A program made the position numbers and the translations under genes. From positions 75,104,647-75,168,646 of the forward strand of contig NC_051069.1 in NCBI RefSeq assembly GCF_004664715.2: a stretch of DNA of 64,000 nt, in the 5' to 3' direction. The notes under the pieces were generated by a model. The model was given only the letters and a program-made list of their open reading frames with translations. It had not been told where the DNA came from and ran no database searches. Each line of letters opens with the position of its first letter. Position 1 is the stretch's first letter. Below, piece by piece: positions 55,720 to 64,000 of this stretch. This DNA comes from Peromyscus leucopus. Taxonomy: Eukaryota > Chordata > Mammalia > Rodentia > Cricetidae.

Positions 55720-55876
55720 TGCTTTTTTGAGACAGGGTTTCTCTGTATAGTTTTGCGCCTTTCCTGGAACTCGCTTTGTAGACCAGGCTGGCCTTGAACT
55801 CACAAAGATCCACCTGCCTCTGCCTCCCGAGTGCGCCACCACCACCCGGCTTAGTCCTTTATTATATGTGGAGTTA
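54747..55876 (-). pseudogene. Inverted 5' segment of the twin-primed L1
   Basis: Complement of the L1 UTR start and ORF2 C-terminus: 'catttaatggctaatatcca'-like, 'gtctgggttacctcattcagg', 'tggtactccattgtgtaaag', 'gcccaagagtgctatagctggatcttg'. Interrupted by a B1 at 55691-55850. Confidence 0.87.
55680..55863 (-). repeat. B1 SINE with 14-bp TSD and (TTA)n tail
   Basis: TTAGTCCTTTATTA occurs at 55680-55693 and 55850/55851-55863. Between them is the complement of a young B1 (GAGACAGGGTTTCTCTGTAT, ACCAGGCTGGCCTTGAACTC). The tail has become a TTA trinucleotide repeat (55691-55720). Confidence 0.92.
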
Positions 55877-56289
55877 GATCCTGCTAATGGGGAATATGGA
55901 ATCGAAACTGACCATCCATCTCTTGTCACCAAATGAGGCTTCCAGTACCAGGGCTGGGTTGCATTCAATTGTATTGTTGGTCAAGGGAGTCCCATGGAAA
56001 CTTCCAGACAAAATGCAGGCTGTTGCTAAGACAATGGGTTGCTCTTGACAAACTGACAGTGGGACCCCACTGAAAAGGACAACACCCACACAATTCCTTG
56101 AACACGGAAAAGTAAAGCTGCTGCCTGCATGGAGCCTTAACCCTTGTGTTCTAGAGTCTAACACTTTGGTGTGGGAAAGTACTTTGCAGGCTACCAAAGA
56201 AGAAATGTAAACACCAACACAGCCACAAAACATTTGACTTAAAATCGGTCCTGCTTGCAAAATATGCTAGAGCAGCAGTGGTACAGAAG

Positions 56290-56480
56290 TTGTTTGTTTG
56301 TTTGTTTGTTTGTTTGTTTGTTTGTTTGTTTGTTTTGAGACAGGGTTTCTCTACGTACGTAGCTTTGGAACCTTTCCTAGAACTCACTCTGTAGCCCAGG
56401 CTGGCCTCGAACTCACAGAGATTGCCTGCCTCTGCCTACTGAGAACTGGGATTAAAGGTGTGCTCCACCACTGCCTGGCT
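56290..56480 (-). repeat. B1 SINE with (TTTG)n tail
   Basis: A TTTG run at 56290-56335, then the complement of B1 (GAGACAGGGTTTCTCTACGT, CCCAGGCTGGCCTCGAACTC, GGGATTAAAGGTGTGCTCCA). The L1 phrase TGG(T/C)ACAGAA occurs on both sides, consistent with a TSD of about 14 bp. Confidence 0.92.
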
Positions 56481-56621
56481 CAATGGCACAGAACTTGTAC
56501 AAGCATCCAATCGGTATGATTTGACACTCCAGGAGACAGAACCCATACCCAATATTTCTTACATGACCATGAACTGAAACTAGATAGCCTAAAGACATAA
56601 GATAAAACCAAACACTACTGG

Positions 56622-56827
56622 TAAAAGAAGAAGAAGGAGGAGGAGGAGGAGGAGGAGGAGGAGGAGGAGGAGAAGGAGGAGAAGGAGGAAGGAGAAGAGG
56701 GAGAAGAAGGAGGAGGAGGAGGAGGAGGAGGAGGAGGAGGAGGAGGAGGAGGAGGAGGAGGAGGAGGAGAAGAAGAAGAAGAAGAAGAAGAAGAAGAAGA
56801 AGAAGAAGAAGAAGAAGAAGAAGAAGA
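56622..56827. repeat. (GGA)n/(GAA)n purine tract, about 205 bp
   Basis: Interrupted AAG/GGA units, then a long GGA run (56716-56768) and a pure GAA run (56768-56827). All purine on one strand. The poly-leucine frame on the minus strand (56452-56832) is an artefact. Confidence 0.97.
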
Positions 56828-57532
56828 ATCAATAAAATGACTCCTAAAGATAGTCAGCTATATACATACTCATAGATCAGCACCTTATTTAGTCATTATC
56901 AGAAAAGCTTTCTCCTGCAGCAAATGGGAATAGATGCAGAGACCCACAGTCAGACATTACATGAAGAAAGAATCCTTGAAACACACAGTTATAAATGAGA
57001 TGTCTCCATCAAATCCCTCCCCTCAGAGCTCAGGAAACACTGAAGAAGAGGAGGCAGAAAGAGTGTCAGAGCCAGGAGGGACACCAGGAGAAAAAGGCCC
57101 TCAGAATTAACTGAGCAAAGCTCACATAAACTCACAGAGATTGAAGCACCAAGCGCAGGGCCTGCACAAGTGTGCATCAGCTCCTCTGTACATATTATAA
57201 CTTTCAGATTCATGTTTATGGGACTTCTGAGTGAATGAACAATACACTGATCTTGACCCTGCTCTTAGGGCTTTTTTCTTTCTATTGACTTGCCTTGTCC
57301 AGCCTCAATGTTGTGGGTTGTTGTTTTTTTTTAATCTTATTACATTTTATTTTGTCACGTTTGTTTGTCTTGTCTTAGAAGCCTATTCTTTTCTGACTAG
57401 AGACAGAGAGGGAGTGAATCAGGAGGGAAGGGGATGAGGAGAGGAACCGGGAGGAATAGAGGGGAAACTGTAATCATGATATATTGTATGAGAAAAGAAT
57501 TATTGTCAATAAAAGGGGGTTGGGGGAAGAAG

Positions 57533-58690
57533 AAACCTAACCAAGGAGGTGGAAAATCTCTACAGCGAAAATATTAAGACACTGAAGACATTGGGGATAA
57601 CACTAGACCAAGTTGAAAGATCTGTGATCAAGAAATGACACAATTTTGTAAAAAAGAGTTATATTACCAAGAGATAGCTACAGTTTCAGTGCATGCCCCC
57701 ATCAAAATTATGTTCTTCACAGAAATGAGAAATATCCAAAAATTCATATGCAAACATAAAAGAACCCCAAATAGTCAAAACAACCCTGAGCAGAAAGAAC
57801 AATACTGGAGGAATCACATCACTTGATTTCAAAATACTACATTATGTGCAATTTTCTTTATTTATTCATCTATTGACATATATATGAAAATGTATATACA
57901 TATATGGCAAATAAACTGAACAGTTGTTTCTCAAAAGATAAATATGAATGGCCAAAAAATATATGAAAAAAATGTTTAGCTTCCTTACTCACCAAGAAAG
58001 TATAAATCAAGACTACACTGGATTCCATTTTATCCCAGTCAGAATGACCGTTTGCTGGACGGTGTGCAGAGATTAAGAGACTCTGGAGCTCATGGTCCTA
58101 AATGGAATGTCTTTAGCAACTCCTTCCCTCGAGGCCCAGGGAGCTTTGCAGAAAAAGAGACAGAAAGATTGTAAGAGCCAGAGGTGGTTGATGACTCCAA
58201 GAAAACAGTTTCTTCCAGACACAGCATATGAGTTCCCAGAGACTGTGACAATACACACAAGTCTTGCATACATTAAAACCAGACAAAATCTCAGCACAGG
58301 AAAGGGTAAGGGAACACCAAGTCCCGTCCCCGACCAAGAAACTATATACTGCAACCGATACCTGCTGGGAAATGGAAAATCAGTTTTCTCCAGTGGAGTG
58401 ACACTGGGTCTATCAACCAGACTCCAGCGCAGGCCCAACACAAGCACACGCCATGATTTTGTGGAGACTTTGTGGATGGGTTTGTTATTCTATGTATTAT
58501 CCGGGGAGGTGGGAGGTTGATTTTTTTTTTTTCCCCTAGAGAAAGAGAAATAAAAAAATATGAAATTGGGTTGGTAGGCAGGTGGTGAGAATCTGAAAGG
58601 AGTTGGGTGACGGGAAAGAATACGATCAAAATATATTGCATGGAAAAAATTAAATAACAAAATAAAATTTCAAAGAATAAATAAAAAGAT
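57533..58690 (+). pseudogene. Host L1, right part, with internal deletions
   Basis: ORF2 resumes ('ggtggaaaatctctacagcg', 'ttcacagaaatgagaaatatcc', 'aacaatactggaggaatcacatcac'). It jumps near 57850 to a later ORF2 piece ('gaacagttgtttctcaaaagataaatatgaatggcc'), then near 58062 to the 3' UTR ('agattaagagactctggagc', 'gatacctgctgggaaatgg', 'gacactgggtctatcaaccagactcc'). It ends 'caaaatatattgcatgg' with an A-rich tail. Confidence 0.83.
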
Positions 58691-58904
58691 TACATTGAAA
58701 ATAAAAGAAATGTATATGCCTTGAGAGCAGAAGAGGACAGGGACCAGAGGAGAAGGAAGGAGGGACAAGGAATGGTGATGAGTGAATATCAGCCAATTAG
58801 ATTGCATGGATGAAAATGACATAATGAAACCATTCATTTGTATAATGACCAACAAAACTGAAAAATCATTGCTCACAAAATAGAGTCAAGAATCAAGTTC
58901 TCTG
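58691..58904. other. Unassigned sequence
   Basis: Nothing recognised. A purine-rich patch lies at 58735-58775. Confidence 0.4.
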
Positions 58905-59240
58905 TAAGGCTATATTCCTCTCCTGAAGCTTTGGGGAAGGACCTGTTTCCTTGTATCTTCTATCTTCTAGTAGTTACCAGCAATTCTTGGCTAACATCTC
59001 CCTCCATCTTCAAAACCAGAAGAATCACATCAATCTATTTATTTCTCCGTGATCCCATCCCTTCCACTGGCCATGTCTAGTCTAGGAAAGGGTCTCTGAT
59101 TTTAAGGACTCATTGGCTAGCCTGTCCTTATCCAAATAACCTTAGTCACATCTGAGAAAGTCCTTTCGCCATGGAAGTTAACATGTTCACAGGTTCCAGG
59201 GATCAGACCCCGAGCTCTACGGATGTGATGTTTTCCCTCC
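58905..59240 (-). mobile_element. Ancient MLT1-like MaLR LTR fragment
   Basis: Plus strand 'ggacctgtttccttgtatcttc', 'tccctccatcttcaaaaccag', 'ttttaaggactca', 'ataaccttagtcacatctgagaaagtcc' and 'gttaacatgttcacaggttccagggatcag' follow the complement of an old MaLR-class LTR in order. The subfamily is uncertain. Confidence 0.55.
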
Positions 59241-59449
59241 CACACTGTGTCCATCTTCATCTTCCCAGAGTCATCAGATGTCCTTAAGTTGGAGCTTCCT
59301 CCCTTCTGCATTGTCCTGTATCTTCTACACCATGTTTTGCACTACATGAAGATGGTTCCTTTACCTTTTCGATGAACAAAACTTCCTTCACACTCACATG
59401 ATATATAATTTCCATCCTGTGGCAAGGTTTCTTGTCAGACTGTCTTTGG
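59241..59449. other. Unassigned sequence
   Basis: Nothing recognised between two LTR remnants. Confidence 0.4.
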
Positions 59450-59800
59450 ATTGCCAGTCCGCAAATATTGTCACAGAGACTTCTTATTAATTATGAAAGC
59501 TTGGCCTTAACTTGGGCTTGTCCCCAACTAAGTCTTATAACTCAAATCAACTCGCTTCTATTAATCTACGTGGCTTTTACCTTTCCTCAGTACTGCATGT
59601 CCTAACTTGTTCTGCGTCTGCTGGCAAAATCTGTACACCTAGATTCCTTCTCCTCTTCCTCTTTCTCCCTGGAAATCCTCCTATCCTCTCCTGCCTATCT
59701 ATTGGCCATTCAGCTCTTTATCAAACCAATCAGAAAATCAGAAGCACCTTGACAAAAACACATCCTCACAGTATACAAAAAGATTATCTCATAACACCAT
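59450..59800 (-). mobile_element. ERV solo LTR (rodent ERVK-like)
   Basis: Complement of a rodent LTR: 'gcttggccttaacttgggcttg', 'cttataactcaaatcaactcgc', 'tctattggccattcagctctttatc', 'agaagcaccttgacaaaaacacatcctcacag'. The minus strand has a CCAAT-type box and AATTAATAAGAAGTCTCTGTG, an arrangement like the LTR at 12823-13188. The ends are eroded. Confidence 0.7.
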
Positions 59801-59859
59801 CCCTTGTCTGTGATTTAAATCTTGTAACCCAGGAGCTTGGATTCTTCCTGTTTATACAA

Positions 59860-59861
<2 letters not shown>

Positions 59862-59900
<39 letters not shown>
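59862..59900. repeat. (CA)n microsatellite
   Basis: A CA run of about 39 bp. Confidence 0.96.
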
Positions 59901-59901
<1 letters not shown>

Positions 59902-60118
59902 CTGCTATAGCAGATTCTTCCAGAGGCAAGTTACTGTGTGTTCATGATCTACAAATGGTTTCTGGACAGTGTCACAGAAAAAGGTTCAGAGACAAACACA
60001 TGGCAAAGCAAGTATATAGTTTATGGACAGAAAAAAAACACAAATAAGTGTTTAAATGAAGTTATCAAAATTATCAAATTAAGTAGAGTTGGAAAAAGAA
60101 TTTTCCAAAACCAATCAC

Positions 60119-60630
60119 TAAATATTTTTTTTAATTTTTTTCATTTTTCTTTTTTAAGAAATTTTCTACTCTACATACCACCCACAGATCCCACCTCCTC
60201 CCTCCTCCCATCCCCCAGCCCTCTTTCCCAAGCCACCCCACATCTCCCAAATCAAGGTCTCCCATGGGGAGTCAGCAGAGCCTGGCACACTGAGCCTAGG
60301 CAGGTCCAAGCCCTTTCCCACTGCACCACAGGCACCAGATTCCCAAAAGCCTGCCCATGCACCAGGGACGGATCCCGATCCCCCTACCTGGGTGCCCCCC
60401 AAACAGTTCGAGACAAACAACAGTCTTCCATATCCAGAGGATCTAGTCCAGTCCCATGGGGGCTCCACAGCCACCAGTCCACAGTTCATGGGCTTCCACT
60501 AGTGTGGCTGGTCATCTCTGCACATCCTCCCATCATGATCTCGACGTCCCCCGCCTGCAGAATCCCTCCTCTCTCTCATCAATTGGATTCCCAGAGAACT
60601 CAGCCTGGTGCCTGGCCGTGTAAATATTTT
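60119..60630 (-). mobile_element. Young 5'-truncated L1 with 10-bp TSD
   Basis: The L1 is 60129-60620, with a T-rich tail on the left followed by the complement of a GC-rich L1 3' UTR ('ctacataccacccacagatccc', 'ggatcccgatccccctacctgggtgcc'). TAAATATTTT is at both 60119-60128 and 60621-60630. The 236-codon plus-strand frame across it is an antisense shadow. Confidence 0.88.
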
Positions 60631-62009
60631 CATCAAAAATCATTTTGAGCATGTTGGAAATAGTTCTTCCTCACAGGCTTTTTCAGAAACTCATTTCTGC
60701 TTAAAATGTCATTTCATTCGTGATCTGTTTTGATCTTCTTCCCATAAAGTCCTTTCACAGATTTTGGAAGAAAACCTGGGAATCTGATTGTCCCATTTAA
60801 TTAATGCATAAGGAAACTGAGGCTGGATAATGTGAAAATAGGTGAGAATACAAAGGCCAAGTTTATTTTATAGATGAAAAGAGGTTCAGACTATTGGATG
60901 ACATTATTCAGGATCCATGGGGAAAAAAGGATCTTACAGCATCAGGCTTCTGACAATACTCTACTTGATAGCTTAACCTTGAGAAAGGAGGATGGCCACA
61001 AGCCAGTGGAGCAGAAGGCCAAAGGAGAGAACAGTGTCCCTCAGCTGAAGGAGCAATCTGACAATAATAGCCAAGCCCACGTGGTCCCTCAAGCAGCAGT
61101 AGTTCAGTTCAGCATGGTTTCCTCCGAGCTGTGGACATTTTAAGCACGTTCAGCCATAGCTTGCTTGGTTTTTTAATAAATAGGCAGGTTGATAATCTTT
61201 CTTTTGAGAATTTCACCTCTGATGCTCAAATGAATTTAAATCAGCACTCTGTGCAATTGTGCTTTTTTGTAAAACCAGAGTATAGAAATAGGTGAAGGCA
61301 AGCAGCTCACCACCTCCCAAGGTCTGTACCTCTACCCTGCTTAACCCTCTCTTCCCGTACCACCGAGGTGTGGAGGAAGTGAGGGGAACACTTGTACTCA
61401 TGTTTCACTCAGTCTTTGATATTCCTTATACTCACACACGCTCCTACCTCACATCCACTGCTGAAGATGATGAGTTAACGAGGATACCGTAAGGGCTCCT
61501 TAGATAAACTAACACTCGGCCACAGAGTGATAGAATTTTAACTCTAGTGTCGGGTGGGACCCGGCACTCTAGGAGTGTCTAAACAAAATTTTCACACACG
61601 ATCTGGCTCCTGCATCATCCTTTACATGTTACCACCCAAAAGGAAAAGACTCCACAAAGTTTCTCTTGAGTTCCTTGGGCATTTATTCCCTGGGTCCTTG
61701 TGAAAGCCTTTTAGAGAGCCTTCAGGAACTGACAGTGTAGAGCATGTGGGCATTACAGTGTGCACCCAGAGATGCTCACTGCCACTGCATCTCAAGACAG
61801 GGTTGCATGTTTGATACAGTAGTCCCTCCCTCCCTCTCCATCCTCCTCTCTCTCATTCTTGCTTTCTCTGGGGTTTCGAGGAATTACAGGCAGTTACTGT
61901 GACCAGTGAATTTCTAGGGTTTTTTTTAGTCTGAATTTCATTCTATTATACACACATACACGTGTGTATACATTTACATATATATTAAATGTTATCATAT
62001 AATGCTGCT
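60631..62009. other. Repeat-poor stretch with a MIR remnant
   Basis: No gene recognised. At about 60785-60835, CCCATTTAATTAATGCATAAGGAAACTGAGGCTGG resembles the complement of MIR. A small palindrome (TATACACAC...GTGTGTATA) lies at about 61949-61972. Confidence 0.45.
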
Positions 62010-62170
62010 GCATCCATTGAGATGGCCTATAATTATCTTTTCCTAATGTATTCTTATCTAGCTTTGGTATCAGAGTAATATGGACCTTAGAAAAACAAAC
62101 CTAGTGCTCCTTCCTCTTTAATTTTTTGGACAAGTTTAAAAATAATCAGCATTCATTTTTCATGTCTGTC
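62010..62170 (-). repeat. Ancient L1 ORF2 fragment, antisense
   Basis: 'agctttggtatcagagtaatatggacctta', 'gtgctccttcctctttaattttttggacaagttt' are the complement of the L1 ORF2 reverse-transcriptase region. Confidence 0.75.
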
Positions 62171-62634
62171 AGGGTTCACAAAGGAAGCCATGTAGCAGGG
62201 TCTTTTGCAAGGTCCATGGCCCTAGTCCCTGGACTCTGACTGAGAATGGTGCTGACGGTTTACCCATGCAGTTCTATAACACTTTACTCTGCCAAGACTC
62301 CGTAACATCCTTTTCTAGAAGGTGGGACCTGAGAGTCAGCCTGGTCCCCCGGCATTATTTTCTTTCTCTTTGAATTAATGAATCCACTCTCTCTCCTTCA
62401 TCTCACCTTGTAAGACCTCTCCTCACAGCCATGGACCTTTGCCCACATGAAGAGGAAGGACCTTGAAGTCATGAGAGGGAATGAGAGGGGGTGAAGGACC
62501 CATGTAGAGAGATAACAAATCAGTTATAGTGTACAGTCATGAACTGGAGGTGGATTTGCTCATGGGAGTTGGAGGTGGGTAGTCAAGCCACTACGACAGG
62601 GAGCATTGGAGGTAGAGCATCAGATGTGAGTCCA
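62171..62634. other. Unassigned stretch
   Basis: No gene or repeat recognised. Confidence 0.4.
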
Positions 62635-62775
62635 TCACTGATGCTCACTGGCTAGATAACCTGGGACAATCACTCATCTTCTATGGTCCCCAGGCTCAAA
62701 GGATGAGTAATAGCATCACTCACCCTCTAACAGTTCGTGAAAACTAAATTAACGTAGGCCAATCAATGGTAATAA
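62635..62775 (+). repeat. MIR SINE
   Basis: 'gctagataacctgggacaatcactcatcttc', 'ccaggctcaaaggatgagtaatagcatcactcaccctctaacagttcgtgaaaac' follow the MIR core and 3' half. Confidence 0.7.
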
Positions 62776-64000
62776 TGTCACTTGAACTCCTGACTCTTAC
62801 AAATATTTTGCACATATGCAAAAGGACTTAAAGGAGGCCCTTATAGGTGCCAAATTAATTCTTCTTCCCAGGGCCCAGAAGAGATTTACTCTGGAAGAGA
62901 ATAGGGTAAAGGAACTTGCTTTGCCCTTTTCATTCATAGCAACACATGTTCCGCGTCTGGGGAAAGGAGTTTGACAGATCATGACATATAGTTGCTGTCA
63001 GGACTGAAAAACAACCTAGCAGTAAATCAGTTTTTAATTTGTGTTTTTGAAAAATTGGGACTCTGCTTTAAAATTCTGCAATTATTCACTGGTGAAGATG
63101 TGATTTTGGGAGTACAGGGCCCTCCCCACTTTCCTCAGAGACAGAAAGTCCCCAACACAAATCAGGGAGGCCCTTTTTCTTGCTGAAGATGGGGTCCGTG
63201 GGGCTTCATCCTGCAGCTGGCTATCTTGGAAGGCTTCTCTCCCCTGGAGACCTTTCGACGGCATAAAATGGACCCCAAGTGTGGCACCTTGAAGACTGTG
63301 CTGAATATCCCCAGATAGCTCCCTCCAGCCTCACAGCATCCCCTCTACTCAGTTCACATGCCTTGATAATGAGAGTGAAAATGAAATGGGAAATGAAAAG
63401 GATTTGCTGTCATGTGAGAGGATTCATCAAATGCTATAAGGCTTTGGGTTTTGCAAAGTTTATGCCATTGTTAGGAACAAGAAAAGATCAGAGGATGGTC
63501 TCTTGGGAGGGGTGCTTAGAAGCCTGGGAAGCACAAATTCGGAGGTCAGGGTGGTGATGGAGGAAAATATGGAGCCCTGACCAGGAATAGTAGTCCACCA
63601 AGGATGAAGATGCTTCAGAGAGCGGGTGAGACTTCTCAGAAGACTAGCCAGGTGCCCTGAGAGTTCTTATTTGTCTCTAATGAACACTCTTAGATTTTAT
63701 GAGGATATCAAAAAGTATCAGCCAACCATCTGGAAGAGCTGCCAGAGGACTCAGCCATCAAGAGCCAGTATTAGGAAGTCACCAGTTATTGAGAATTTTT
63801 TACATGTTCAATGCTAGTATGAGTGTGTTAAATTAATTGCCAACACAATCATGAAAGTTACAGTAACTGCAACACAGAAGTGTGAACTAATGTTCAGAAG
63901 GTCTAGATTACCTGCTGAAATAGCTTAAGCCTTCAGGGAGATGATTTGAGCCCAGATATACATTATTGCCACATGAATATCATCTCTATGTTGTTATTAG
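62776..64000. other. Repeat-poor end of the window
   Basis: No transposon, microsatellite or gene recognised over about 1.2 kb. Short frames (60-92 codons) on both strands have no recognisable motif. Confidence 0.45.

Larger units (their letters stand above)
55877..57532 (+). repeat. Forward 3' UTR segment of the twin-primed L1
   Basis: Rodent L1 3' UTR: 'ggcttccagtaccagggctgggttgcattcaa', 'gtcaagggagtcccatgg', 'ccatcaaatccctcccctcag', 'ctaatgagagacag'-like and ending 'gtaatcatgatatattgtatgag' and CAATAAAAGGGG. It contains a B1 (56290-56480) and a purine triplet expansion (56622-56827). Confidence 0.87.
54737..57542 (+). mobile_element. Twin-primed (5'-inverted) L1 nested in another L1
   Basis: The insertion runs 54747-57532, flanked by AAACCTAACC at 54737-54746 and 57533-57542. 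The left part (54747 to about 55876) is L1 ORF2 end and early 3' UTR in reverse orientation. The right part (about 55877-57532) is the rest of the 3' UTR in forward orientation, ending TGTCAATAAAAGGGG. The inverted part stops about 20 bases upstream of where the forward part starts in L1 order, the signature of twin priming with a small loss. Two B1s entered later. Confidence 0.87.

Noticed and set aside
56452..56832. 126-codon frame with a very long leucine run
   Set aside because: It is the minus-strand translation of the GGA/GAA/AAG triplet expansion in an L1 3' UTR, continuing into an antisense B1.
59938..60648. 236-codon plus-strand frame
   Set aside because: Most of it runs antisense through the L1 3' UTR at 60129-60620, which has a TSD and poly(A). 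The GC-rich UTR is often open on the wrong strand.

Overview
This window looks like ordinary nuclear DNA from a rodent, most likely a cricetid (hamster, vole or deer-mouse group). The case rests on repeats: B1, B2/B3 and B4-type SINEs, rodent L1 3' ends, URR1 hAT elements, MT/ORR1-type MaLR LTRs, and one solo LTR resembling the mys retroelement of cricetids. Older mammalian repeats (MIR, L2, MER5-like, L1M, MLT1-like) lie beneath them. The genus cannot be fixed by reading alone.

No protein-coding gene, exon set or RNA gene can be supported. Nearly all open frames of 60-240 codons are chance frames, antisense frames in L1, or translations of microsatellites. Three frames outside recognised repeats (27840-28091 minus, 39406-40053 plus, 51526-52059 minus) are recorded at low confidence without a function. 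The window reads as intergenic or deep intronic sequence.

Layout: 1-5 kb holds L1M and SINE fragments, an AT-rich palindromic tract and an L1 3' UTR. 5-10 kb is mostly unique, with URR1 beside a MaLR LTR, and MIR. 10-14 kb has the mys-like LTR, L2, old L1 3' ends, an ERV LTR and two tandem duplications. 14.5-19.3 kb is one older L1 with an internal deletion, two MaLR LTR insertions, and a younger L1 inside one of those LTRs. 19.3-26.5 kb has further L1 copies, including a minus-strand L1 that appears to carry a 3' transduction. 26.5-38 kb mixes URR1, SINEs, related LTRs with B1-like heads, and microsatellites. 38.4-46.7 kb is repeat-poor apart from MIR, a B2 and one L1 3' UTR. 46.7-54.5 kb has a palindromic CA/GT repeat, L1 pieces and a third copy of the B1-bearing LTR family in a B1-less form. 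54.5-58.7 kb is an L1 inserted into another L1, with a 5' inversion typical of twin priming and two later B1 insertions. The end holds MLT1-like and ERV LTRs, another young L1 with target-site duplication, L1M, MIR and unique DNA.

There is no functional gene system to describe. What the sequence shows is a record of insertion order: target-site duplications, nesting, inversions and transduced DNA. Family names come from remembered consensus sequences, not from a database search, so class-level calls are firmer than subfamily calls.
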